Assembly (NCBI GenBank): GCA_016295545.1
Contig: JAEDLA010000090.1
Span: 1 to 6,261 of the forward strand
DNA: 6,261 bases
DNA from: Oscillospiraceae bacterium
GTDB lineage: Bacteria; Bacillota; Clostridia; Oscillospirales; Ruminococcaceae
Direction: 5' to 3'
Part shown: piece by piece, positions 1-5,847 of the stretch
Numbering within the stretch: the first letter of the stretch is position 1
How the letters are laid out: each line of letters begins with the position of its first letter
The notes under the pieces: generated by a model
What the model was told of the DNA's origin: nothing
The model's input: the letters and a program-made list of their open reading frames with translations, nothing else
The model's database searches: none
Program-made: the position numbers and the translations under genes

Positions 1-365
1 TTCAGACATTGAATCATTTCAAGGGCTGCACTCTTGAATCTGTATTAAGCAGGGGAAGGAAACTTAATTTGTCAGTCATTCTTGCTTCTCAGTATTTTTC
101 AAATGGTGTTGATGCTTTGAGCAGAATCTATGCATACTGCGGAACTTTTATGTTTTTCAGACCTATGGGGGAGGAGTGCATAAAATCCGTAGCAGAGATT
201 ACGAAACTTGATAAGGACGACATCAGAACATTGCAGGATTTTCATTGCGCTGTTATGGGCTTAGCTTACAGCGAATACTATGGTAAAAATATCCATACCA
301 AGTACGCTATATGCGGCATTACATACCGACCGCCTTATGTAGGCGACTACGATAATGAAAAATAA
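1..365 (+). CDS. HerA/VirD4/DptH-like P-loop ATPase, C-terminal fragment
   Basis: This is the last ~120 codons of a protein whose 5' part lies outside the window. The frame is open to the left edge (first complete codon at nt 3), so the TTG at 9 is probably not a start. The segment S-R-G-R-K-L-N-L-S-V-I-L-A-S-Q resembles the stretch after Walker B in HerA, VirD4/TraG and DptH ATPases, where a GRK.G..(I/L).A(T/S)Q strand carries the sensor glutamine. The following I-Y-A-Y-C-G-T-F-M-F-F-R-P fits the next core strand. These ATPases translocate DNA or drive conjugation or defence complexes. Walker A and B would be upstream and cannot be seen, so the exact family is open: a conjugative coupling protein, a DptH-type defence ATPase or another HerA-like translocase. 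It lies on the element side of the spoVT junction and is probably cargo or transfer machinery. The stop is TAA at 363-365. Confidence 0.6.
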   Translation, partial: QTLNHFKGCTLESVLSRGRKLNLSVILASQYFSNGVDALSRIYAYCGTFMFFRPMGEECIKSVAEITKLDKDDIRTLQDFHCAVMGLAYSEYYGKNIHTKYAICGITYRPPYVGDYDNEK

Positions 366-409
366 TCGCTCACCGACTAATTCCGCCGAATCAGGGCATA
401 ATATTGACG

Positions 410-416
410 AAAGGAG
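410..416 (+). promoter_or_regulatory. Ribosome binding site of the small ORF; decides its start
   Basis: AAAGGAG lies 8 nt before the ATG at 425. A TTG at 404 in the same frame lies upstream of this Shine-Dalgarno and has none of its own, so 425 is the better start. Confidence 0.75.
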
Positions 417-424
417 CTGTTGAG

Positions 425-634
425 ATGAAAATATATGACAAACAGGAAAAGGGTTACATCGAGGTCTGGCTCACAAATGAAGAACAGAAGATATATGACC
501 GTGCCGAGCTGACGAAACAGCTCCTTTCAGAAACGACGGCAAAGAAGTGCAAGGTGGTGTACTTCCTGTCAGGGAACGATGATTTGTACACAAACACAGA
601 GGGACTGTTGCTAACTAATCTGGGGTGCGCTTGA
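425..634 (+). CDS. Small acidic protein of unknown function upstream of the recombinase
   Basis: This is a 69-aa protein beginning M-K-I-Y-D-K-Q-E-K-G-Y-I-E-V-W-L-T and ending L-L-L-T-N-L-G-C-A. I do not recognise a named family. It has an N-terminal beta-like stretch (Y-I-E-V-W-L), a helix rich in charged residues (E-E-Q-K-I-Y-D-R-A-E-L) and a strand K-V-V-Y-F-L-S-G, with no signal peptide or TM segment. It sits 59 bp after the ATPase fragment and 100 bp before the serine recombinase, inside the presumed element. Its TGA stop (632-634) lies in the loop of the terminator, so it probably ends the upstream transcript. Its size and place next to a large serine recombinase would suit an accessory such as a recombination directionality factor, but nothing in the sequence shows that. 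Start 425 rests on the AAAGGAG at 410-416. Confidence 0.72.
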   Translation: MKIYDKQEKGYIEVWLTNEEQKIYDRAELTKQLLSETTAKKCKVVYFLSGNDDLYTNTEGLLLTNLGCA

Positions 635-649
635 GGCGCACCTCTTTTT
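622..649 (+). terminator. Rho-independent terminator after the small ORF
   Basis: GGTGCGC (624-630) pairs perfectly with GCGCACC (636-642) around a 5-nt loop. The stem can be extended by a G-T and a G-C pair at its base. A run of five T follows (645-649). The stop codon of the small ORF lies in the loop, so translation and termination are tightly packed. It separates the upstream transcript from the recombinase promoter, which begins 5 nt further on. Confidence 0.88.
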
Positions 650-653
650 CTGC

Positions 654-682
654 TTGACAATTTCATGTTTATATGCTACAAT
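654..682 (+). promoter_or_regulatory. Sigma-A-type promoter with extended -10 for the recombinase
   Basis: A perfect -35 TTGACA (654-659) and a -10 TACAAT (677-682) are separated by exactly 17 bp. TGC directly before the -10 gives an extended -10 (TGN). Transcription would start near 689-690, leaving a 5' leader of about 45 nt before the ATG at 735. This close to consensus, strong housekeeping expression is expected unless something represses it. I see no clear palindromic operator overlapping it. Confidence 0.85.
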
Positions 683-721
683 GATGATGAAAAAATATTA
701 TTGTTTCAGATAACATTGATG

Positions 722-728
722 AAAGGAG
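722..728 (+). promoter_or_regulatory. Ribosome binding site of the serine recombinase
   Basis: AAAGGAG lies 6 nt before the ATG at 735, which supports that start. The encoded N-terminus (K-E-R-L-R-V-A-G-Y-C-R-I-S) is the normal beginning of a serine recombinase. Confidence 0.8.
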
Positions 729-734
729 CAGTCT

Positions 735-2912
735 ATGAAAGAAAGACTCAGGGTTGCAGGCTACTGCCGCATTTCCGTTGATGAGGAGCTTGACCGTGAC
801 AATACCTCAATAGAGAACCAGAAGGCTATTATATCGGATTACATCAGCAAGACTTTCCCTGCGTCGGAGCTTGATTTCTACGAGGACCGTGACCGCAGCG
901 GATATACCTTTGAGCAGCGTGAGGGATATCAGGCATTACGAAAGAAGATGCTGATGCACGAATACGATATCCTTATCATAAAGGACTTTTCACGTTTCTC
1001 ACGCCGCAACAGCAAAGGATTGGTAGAGCTTGAAGACCTGCGTGATGCAGGTATGCGTATAATCTCTATCGGAGACAGCATAGACTATCCGACATTTGAC
1101 GACTGGACGGCAATACAGTTCCGCTTTCTTATTAATGAGATGCCTGTCACGGACACCTCAAAGAAAGTTCGTTCAGTTGTGAAACGTCGTCAGGAAGAAG
1201 GAAAATGGATATGTGCCGTACCCTATGGATATATAATGACCAACAGCAAGCTTATGCAGTTTGAAGTGGACGAGCCTGCTGCGGAGGTTGTTCGTGAGAT
1301 ATTCAGGCTATACAGCGAGGGCTGGGGGTATAAGCGAATAGCCAATTATCTTACCGACCGCCATATTCCTACGCCGCGTATGTCAGAAAAGGAACGCCGT
1401 GAAGCTAACGGTGAGGAATGCAAGCTGCGTGTGAAACAGGAGTGGAGTCTGGTAACCATTAGTGAGATACTCCGAAACGACTTCTATATCGGTACTCTCA
1501 GGCAGGGCAAATACCGCCGCAAAAAAATAAACGGCTCTGATATGAAGCTTGAAGAAACAGATCATCTTGTGTTTGAGGATAACCATACTCCTATTGTGGA
1601 TTACAAGCTGTTTGCGAGTGTACAGGAGCAGATGAAGCGGCGTACTAATAACAATTATCGAGGCGTTAAGAAGTATGATAACGTGTATTCAGGTTATCTG
1701 TTCTGCGGTGACTGCGGCAGTCCGATGTTCTCCATGAGCCGTGCCGATATTCCTGCTGCGTACCGATGCGGCACATACCACAAACGTGGAAGCAAAGGCT
1801 GCTCCTCACATCATACCCGTGTGGATATGCTTGACGGTCTGCTCAGATCGTTCATTGAGAATGTACGTGATAACTCCGAAGCAATGCTTGATAAATTGCA
1901 GGAATCAATCAATCGTGAGCAGACTGAAACTTCATCAAGCAAGTCTGTTGTCGAGGTGCTGAATCAGCAAATGGAGGATACACGTACCGAAATAAAGATG
2001 CTGGCTCGTCAGCACGTCCGTGACATTGCCAAGCACCCTGACCGTGAGGAAATGCTTGAAGAAATATATACTGAGCAGATAGATGAGCTTACGCTCAGGC
2101 TTGAAGGACTTCGCAATCAGATGCAGCTTGCCGCCGACAAGCACAATACGATCGTGAACATCAATCGGACAGCTAAAACGGTCATGGAGGTATTTGATGA
2201 TATCCTCAATAAAGACACACTCTCAAAGGTTGATGTGGACTTCATCATCGAGCGTATCACAGTCTATGAAGACCGCATTGACATTAAGCTGCGCTCCGAC
2301 ATAGACATACTGCTTAAAACAGGAACGCTGCCTGAGTGCAATTGCGAGGTTGCAGCCGTAAATTTTAAGCAAGGCACTGAGAACTTCGAAGAAACCTCAA
2401 AATTTGCCGAAATTACGACAAGTAAAGGCAAAATTCTCAGTGTCAATGTTATCAGTGAGGGCGACCCTCTGGAGATATACACCAACAGCGACGGAGAGGT
2501 CATATTCAAGAAGTATTCTGCAATCAGTGAAATGAGCGAGAATGCCGGTTATGTGGCGGATATAATGCATAAGATAGCAGGCTGTTCAGTTATTATCTTT
2601 GATAAAGACCATGTAGTAGCTTCTGCCGGTGTTTCACGCAAGGAATTTGCCGAACGCCGTGTTACGGGACAGCTGGAGGAGCTTATGGAGTCACGCAGTC
2701 AGTATTTCCGGACATCAGAGATGAACTGGAAGTTTTGTCCCGCCGAGGGAGTGGAAAAAGCGGCTGTTGCCGCCGTGCCTATTATTTCCAGCGGAGACGT
2801 TATGGGAGCTGTTGTATTTCTTGAAAATGACGCAGCATCTGAGGTCACTGATCTGCAGAAAAGCCTTATAAACGCAGCTGCTCAGTTCCTTTCAAGACAA
2901 ATCGAGGGTTGA
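735..2912 (+). CDS. Large serine recombinase fused in frame to the C-terminal part of SpoVT
   Basis: A 725-aa chimera. Residues 1-150 are a resolvase catalytic domain: Y10-x-R12-x-S14 with S14 the likely nucleophile, D-R-S-G at 53-56, and D-F-S-R-F-S-R-R at 84-91 with the catalytic arginines. A recombinase DNA-binding domain follows (about 155-300). A zinc ribbon has C324, C327, C345 and C356. A coiled-coil-like region spans about 385-470, and a DUF4368-like segment about 495-530 contains I-I-E-R-I-T-V-Y-E-D-R. This is the architecture of TnpX/Tn4451-type and related large serine integrases, which insert and excise mobile elements. From E575 to the stop the sequence is SpoVT: E-G-D-P-L-E-I-Y, then G-E-V-I-F-K-K-Y-S, the whole GAF domain, and the ending A-A-Q-F-L-S-R-Q-I-E-G. 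Integrases do not carry this domain, so the tail is best explained by integration into spoVT with the reading frame crossing attR. All visible catalytic residues are intact. Whether the extra GAF domain alters recombinase activity is unknown. Confidence 0.93.
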   Translation: MKERLRVAGYCRISVDEELDRDNTSIENQKAIISDYISKTFPASELDFYEDRDRSGYTFEQREGYQALRKKMLMHEYDILIIKDFSRFSRRNSKGLVELEDLRDAGMRIISIGDSIDYPTFDDWTAIQFRFLINEMPVTDTSKKVRSVVKRRQEEGKWICAVPYGYIMTNSKLMQFEVDEPAAEVVREIFRLYSEGWGYKRIANYLTDRHIPTPRMSEKERREANGEECKLRVKQEWSLVTISEILRNDFYIGTLRQGKYRRKKINGSDMKLEETDHLVFEDNHTPIVDYKLFASVQEQMKRRTNNNYRGVKKYDNVYSGYLFCGDCGSPMFSMSRADIPAAYRCGTYHKRGSKGCSSHHTRVDMLDGLLRSFIENVRDNSEAMLDKLQESINREQTETSSSKSVVEVLNQQMEDTRTEIKMLARQHVRDIAKHPDREEMLEEIYTEQIDELTLRLEGLRNQMQLAADKHNTIVNINRTAKTVMEVFDDILNKDTLSKVDVDFIIERITVYEDRIDIKLRSDIDILLKTGTLPECNCEVAAVNFKQGTENFEETSKFAEITTSKGKILSVNVISEGDPLEIYTNSDGEVIFKKYSAISEMSENAGYVADIMHKIAGCSVIIFDKDHVVASAGVSRKEFAERRVTGQLEELMESRSQYFRTSEMNWKFCPAEGVEKAAVAAVPIISSGDVMGAVVFLENDAASEVTDLQKSLINAAAQFLSRQIEG
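2440..2480 (+). other. Inferred attR junction of the element within spoVT
   Basis: The encoded protein changes from recombinase tail (…I-L-S-V-N-V-I-S) to SpoVT (E-G-D-P-L-E-I…) at about nt 2457. The crossover should therefore lie at or just to either side of this point. The spoVT side holds a perfect short inverted repeat, GAGGG-CGA-CCCTC (2457-2469), which encodes the conserved E-G-D-P-L and could be the centre of the original attB. The exact 2-bp core typical of large serine recombinases cannot be fixed without the other element end or an empty site. Confidence 0.6.
2457..2912 (+). pseudogene. spoVT: spoVT 3' part: truncated AbrB domain plus complete GAF domain, interrupted by the element
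   Basis: SpoVT is a forespore transcription regulator of about 178 aa in Bacillus subtilis, with an N-terminal AbrB-type swapped-hairpin DNA-binding domain and a C-terminal GAF domain. The ~151 residues here match from SpoVT residue ~30 to its end: G-D-P-L-E-I, G-E-V-I-F-K-K-Y-S-A-I-S-E, the GAF core V-I-I-F-D-K-D-H-V-V-A-S-A-G-V-S, G-A-V-V-F-L-E, and the terminal helix A-A-Q-F-L-S-R-Q. The start, the G-I-V-R-R-I-D-D-L-G-R-V-V-I-P segment and the native promoter are missing. None of them appears upstream in this window, so they should be at the element's other end. Alone, this part cannot bind DNA like SpoVT. The frame is free of stops or frameshifts, which suggests recent interruption or selection for a restorable gene. 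It is currently expressed only as the recombinase tail. The comparison is with SpoVT as recalled, not from an alignment program. Confidence 0.85.
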
Positions 2913-2925
2913 ACATCTACAACTG

Positions 2926-2958
2926 AGCCTGTTCCGGAAGAAATGGAACAGGCTTTTT
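2926..2958 (+). terminator. Rho-independent terminator after the recombinase-SpoVT ORF
   Basis: AGCCTGTTCC (2926-2935) and GGAACAGGCT (2945-2954) form a perfect 10-bp stem with a 9-nt loop, followed by TTTTT (2954-2958). It starts 14 nt after the TGA. It was presumably the native terminator of spoVT and now ends the recombinase transcript. Confidence 0.93.
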
Positions 2959-2978
2959 CAATTATCTGAAAAAAACTG

Positions 2979-3007
2979 TTGACTAATTTCAAGTTTTGGT
3001 TTATTAT
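2979..3007 (+). promoter_or_regulatory. Putative sigma-A promoter of the GH25 gene
   Basis: TTGACT (2979-2984) and TATTAT (3002-3007) are separated by 17 bp in an AT-rich stretch directly after the terminator. This would make the lysozyme gene an independent transcription unit. Confidence 0.65.
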
Positions 3008-3046
3008 ATAAGTATAGGAATAAACAGGAGAAAATAAAGAAATATA

Positions 3047-3763
3047 ATGCACACAGTTAAAAAGATTATTTTTGCGGCACTTGGTTCAGCAATGATATGC
3101 GGTACAAGTCTTGCCTCAACCCTTTTTTCACAGGCTCAGGTTAATTTTAACCGCTTTCCCGTCTGGGGAGTTGATGTTTCACGTTATCAGGGAGAAATAA
3201 ACTGGAAAAGCCTTGAAAGTCAGAATGTAAGATTTGCTTTTATAAAGGCAACTGAGGGAAGCGGTCATGTTGACGAGTATGTCAGTGAGAACCTTGCAAA
3301 TGCTGCGGAAACTGATATCAGGCTTTCAGCGTATCATTTTTTCAGCTTTGACAGTCCCGGCGAAACTCAGGCGGAAAATTATATCTCCGTTGTGAATGCC
3401 GGAGATATAGATATGCCGCCGGTTGTAGATGTTGAATACTACGGTACGAAGAAGTCTGACAAGCCGGACAGGAAAGAGGCGGAAAAGATACTCGCCCCGC
3501 TGCTTGAGCGTCTTGAAAGCTACTATGGAGTGAAACCCATAATTTATACGACTTTGCCCGTTTACAACAGATATATCAGGGAGAATTTTTCAGATTATCC
3601 ATTATGGATACGCAATGTATGGTGCGAACCGGACTTCATGGACTGGAAATTCTGGCAGTTCAGCGATAAGGGGCTGCTGTCAGGTTTCACAGGGGAAGAA
3701 AAATATATTGACCTGAATGTGTATAACGGCTCTGAACAGGAATTTCTCGATGAATTTTCGTAG
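3047..3763 (+). CDS. Secreted GH25 muramidase (lysozyme)
   Basis: A 238-aa glycoside hydrolase family 25 protein, which cleaves the beta-1,4 bond between N-acetylmuramic acid and N-acetylglucosamine in peptidoglycan. Residues 1-30 are a signal peptide: basic K5-K6, a hydrophobic core I-I-F-A-A-L-G-S-A-M-I, and a likely cleavage site near S-Q-A30. The catalytic barrel covers about 38-238. It shows the GH25 hallmarks W-G-V-D43-V-S-R-Y-Q-G, F-I-K-A-T-E-G (65-71), A-Y-H-F (95-98), P-V-V-D128-V-E130 with the catalytic acid pair, W-Q-F-S (203-206) and I-D-L-N-V-Y (221-226). There is no cell-wall-binding repeat, so this is a minimal single-domain enzyme that acts outside the membrane, probably in wall remodelling. 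The ATG at 3047 is the only start in reach, because an in-frame TAA lies at 3035. The best Shine-Dalgarno (AGGAG, 3026-3030) is 16 nt away, unusually far. The gene is 283 bp after the stop of the spoVT fusion and is host chromosome. Confidence 0.92.
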   Translation: MHTVKKIIFAALGSAMICGTSLASTLFSQAQVNFNRFPVWGVDVSRYQGEINWKSLESQNVRFAFIKATEGSGHVDEYVSENLANAAETDIRLSAYHFFSFDSPGETQAENYISVVNAGDIDMPPVVDVEYYGTKKSDKPDRKEAEKILAPLLERLESYYGVKPIIYTTLPVYNRYIRENFSDYPLWIRNVWCEPDFMDWKFWQFSDKGLLSGFTGEEKYIDLNVYNGSEQEFLDEFS

Positions 3764-3816
3764 AGCGCACTGATATAACAATGTTTTGAGGTGTGAACTT
3801 AATCCAGCTTAGTTTT

Positions 3817-3823
3817 AGGAGAA
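3817..3823 (+). promoter_or_regulatory. Ribosome binding site of manA
   Basis: AGGAG at 3817-3821, extended as AGGAGAA to 3823, stands before two adjacent ATG codons. From the end of AGGAG the gap is 5 nt to the ATG at 3827 and 8 nt to the ATG at 3830. The second spacing is closer to optimum, so the mature start may be one codon later. Confidence 0.7.
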
Positions 3824-3826
3824 TAT

Positions 3827-4801
3827 ATGATGAATAATAATTTATTGAAGCCGCTGCTCCTTACCCCTCCTGTAAAGGACTATATATGGGGCGGAACAAG
3901 GCTTATAAGGGAGTTCGGCAGACAGTGCAGCTCAGGAAAGGCTGCGGAAATCTGGGAGCTGAGCTGCCATAAGGACGGCTGTTCTGTTATTGCTTCCGGT
4001 GAATTTGCCGGAAAAACTCTTGCAGACTTTATCGGGGAACACAGTGAGGTTCTTGGCTATAACTGTGAAAAATATCAGGCATTTCCGGTAATGGTAAAGC
4101 TTATTGATGCCTGTGACAATCTTTCAGTGCAGGTACACCCCGATGACGATTATGCCCTCAAAGTTGAGGGAGAATTCGGCAAGACTGAAATGTGGTACGT
4201 TGTTGACTGCGAAGAGGGAGCTACCCTCATATACGGTTTTAAGGAGGAGCTTACCAGAGACGAGTTCAGACAGGCTATTGAGGAAAATACGCTCATGGAC
4301 AAGGTGAATGTAGTTCCCGTTAAAAAAGGAGACGTTTTCCTGATAAATGCAGGCACACTTCATGCAATCGGCAGGGGAATACTTATTGCGGAGATTCAGC
4401 AGAATTCCAATTCCACCTACAGAGTGTACGACTACGGCAGAGTAGGAGCAGACGGAAATCCGAGAGAGCTTCACATTGAAAAGGCTCTTGATGTAACAAA
4501 GCTTACTCCCTCTGAGCCGTTCAGGGCGGCTGAGCCTGTTGAGCTGAAAGGCAGCTTTAACCGGCTGTTAGCTGAAAATGATATTTTTTTCGTTGAGCAT
4601 GAACAGGTATTTTCAGAAGTTGAGCTTTGTGCCGACGGTGACTCCTTCCAGCATATCCTTGTACTTGACGGAGAGGGAGTTTTATCAGCTGATTCCGGAG
4701 AAACAGAGCTGAAAAAGGGTTCAAGCGTGTTCATTCCTGCAGGAATGGGCGAATATGTTATTAAAGGCAATTGCAGTATTTTAATTACTGAAGCAAAATA
4801 A
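3827..4801 (+). CDS. manA: Mannose-6-phosphate isomerase, class I (zinc-dependent)
   Basis: A 324-aa cytoplasmic enzyme interconverting mannose 6-phosphate and fructose 6-phosphate, near the ~315 aa usual for the short Firmicute ManA type. The N-terminus has Y-I-W-G-G-T-R-L (19-26) and E-I-W-E-L-S (41-46), both typical of the family. The cupin zinc ligands are visible: Q102 and H104 in V-Q-V-H-P-D-D, E121 in K-T-E-M-W, and H179 in N-A-G-T-L-H-A-I-G. The signature Q-N-S-N-S-T-Y-R199-V-Y-D-Y-G-R provides the active-site arginine. The C-terminal region (about 240-324) is a second cupin-like beta domain ending in V-F-I-P-A-G. It is followed 18 bp later by a sugar kinase, so the two are probably co-transcribed. 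No terminator hairpin is seen between the lysozyme and this gene, and no convincing promoter in the 63-bp gap, so transcription could also enter from the lysozyme. Confidence 0.95.
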   Translation: MMNNNLLKPLLLTPPVKDYIWGGTRLIREFGRQCSSGKAAEIWELSCHKDGCSVIASGEFAGKTLADFIGEHSEVLGYNCEKYQAFPVMVKLIDACDNLSVQVHPDDDYALKVEGEFGKTEMWYVVDCEEGATLIYGFKEELTRDEFRQAIEENTLMDKVNVVPVKKGDVFLINAGTLHAIGRGILIAEIQQNSNSTYRVYDYGRVGADGNPRELHIEKALDVTKLTPSEPFRAAEPVELKGSFNRLLAENDIFFVEHEQVFSEVELCADGDSFQHILVLDGEGVLSADSGETELKKGSSVFIPAGMGEYVIKGNCSILITEAK

Positions 4802-4807
4802 ATTTAC

Positions 4808-4812
4808 GGAGG
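4808..4812 (+). promoter_or_regulatory. Ribosome binding site of the ROK kinase
   Basis: GGAGG lies 7 nt before the ATG at 4820, within the 18-bp gap after the manA stop. This supports both the chosen start and translation from a shared transcript. Confidence 0.8.
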
Positions 4813-4819
4813 TACTCTT

Positions 4820-5776
4820 ATGAAGTATTACATTGGCATTGATCTTGGAGGTACAAACATCGTAGCAGGTGTTGTTGATGAGGACTACAAAATCATTGCA
4901 AAAGCAAGCACTAAGACAAACTGTCCCCGTCCGGCAAAGGAAATTGCTGACGATATGGCAAAAATGGCTCTTGAAGCTGTATCAAACGCTGGTCTTACAA
5001 TTAACGATATTGAGTGGGTTGGCGTGGGAACTCCCGGAATCGCAAACAGCGCAACAGGAATTATTGAGTATTCAAACAATCTTGGATTCAAGGATACTCC
5101 AATGGTAAAATATATTCAGGAGACTATCGACAAGCCGGTATTTATCGAAAATGATGCAAATGCTGCTGCTTATGGGGAGTATGTTGCCGGAGCTGCAAAG
5201 GGTGCAAAGAATGCAGTATGCATAACTCTTGGCACAGGCGTCGGCGGCGGAATAATCGTTGACGGAAAAATTTACTCCGGTTCTAATTTTGCCGGTGCTG
5301 AGATAGGTCACACTGTAATTGCCGTTGACGGAGCACAGTGCTCATGCGGAAGAAAGGGCTGTTTCGAGGCTTATTCCTCTGCAACAGGTCTTATCAGAAT
5401 GACTAAGGAAGCTATGGCTGAAGATCCGGACAGCATTATGAATAAAATGGCTCAGGAAAAAGGCAAGGTTACAGCACGTACTTCCTTTGACGCTATGAGA
5501 GCAGGTGACAAGACAGCTAAAATGGTTGTTGACAAGTACATAAAGTACCTTGCTGCCGGAATCACAAATACTATCAATATCTTCCAGCCTGATATCCTCT
5601 GCATAGGCGGCGGTGTGTGCAACGAGGGTGATCCGCTGCTTTTACCGGTAAAGGCTCTTGTAAAGGAAGAAGTTTATACAAAGAATTCTGCTAAAAATAC
5701 AGAGATAGTTATTGCCAAGCTGGGTAATGATGCCGGAATAATCGGCGCTGCTTTTCTTGGCAGAGCTAACGCCTGA
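4820..5776 (+). CDS. glcK: ROK-family glucokinase
   Basis: A 318-aa cytoplasmic ATP-dependent sugar kinase, full length for ROK glucokinases. The phosphate-binding loop D8-L-G-G-T-N13 is at the N-terminus. E-N-D-A-N-A-A-A-Y-G-E (110-120) carries the catalytic base D112. L-G-T-G-V-G-G-G-I-I (137-146) is the second phosphate loop. The ROK signature and zinc site follow: E161-I-G-H164, then C174-S-C176-G-R-K-G-C181-F-E183, where H164 and the three cysteines bind structural zinc and E161/E183 contact the sugar. I-G-G-G-V (262-266) and G-N-D-A-G-I-I-G-A-A (302-311) complete the adenosine-binding region. It makes glucose 6-phosphate, but some ROK enzymes also phosphorylate mannose. Coupling to manA 18 bp upstream fits a mannose to Man6P to Fru6P route. 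There is no N-terminal helix-turn-helix, so this is an enzyme and not a ROK repressor. Substrate preference cannot be told from the motifs. Confidence 0.93.
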   Translation: MKYYIGIDLGGTNIVAGVVDEDYKIIAKASTKTNCPRPAKEIADDMAKMALEAVSNAGLTINDIEWVGVGTPGIANSATGIIEYSNNLGFKDTPMVKYIQETIDKPVFIENDANAAAYGEYVAGAAKGAKNAVCITLGTGVGGGIIVDGKIYSGSNFAGAEIGHTVIAVDGAQCSCGRKGCFEAYSSATGLIRMTKEAMAEDPDSIMNKMAQEKGKVTARTSFDAMRAGDKTAKMVVDKYIKYLAAGITNTINIFQPDILCIGGGVCNEGDPLLLPVKALVKEEVYTKNSAKNTEIVIAKLGNDAGIIGAAFLGRANA

Positions 5777-5789
5777 GATATTATGATTG

Positions 5790-5836
5790 ACAACTCCGCT
5801 TATGAGGCAAGATTTCAAAGGCGGAGTTGTGTTTAC
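5790..5836 (+). terminator. Hairpin terminator after the manA-glcK operon
   Basis: ACAACTCCGC (5790-5799) pairs perfectly with GCGGAGTTGT (5821-5830), extendable by a T-G and a T-A pair, around a loop of roughly 17-21 nt. The tail GTTTACTTATT is only moderately T-rich, so termination may be less complete than at the other two sites. It begins 14 nt after the kinase stop. Confidence 0.72.
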
Positions 5837-5847
5837 TTATTGAACAC

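Noticed and set aside
404..424. TTG at 404 as start of the small ORF
   Set aside because: It lies upstream of the AAAGGAG that fits the ATG at 425 and has no ribosome binding site of its own.
366..424. CATAAT at 397-402 as a promoter for the small ORF
   Set aside because: The -35 position has no resemblance to TTGACA, and the gene is close enough to the upstream ORF to be co-transcribed.
2300..2456. Remnant of the SpoVT AbrB N-terminus just before the junction
   Set aside because: I looked for the R-R-I-D-D-L-G-R-V-V-I-P segment here and did not find it. The R-I-D-I-K-L-R-S stretch belongs to the recombinase C-terminal domain.
2452..2530. Direct repeat ATCAGTGA (2452-2459 and 2523-2530) as possible att repeats
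   Set aside because: Eight bases is expected by chance. The second copy lies well inside uninterrupted SpoVT sequence, so it does not mark an element end.
4124..4770. Antisense open frames across manA, the recombinase and the kinase
   Set aside because: They mirror strongly supported + strand genes, lack ribosome binding sites and their translations show no recognisable domain.
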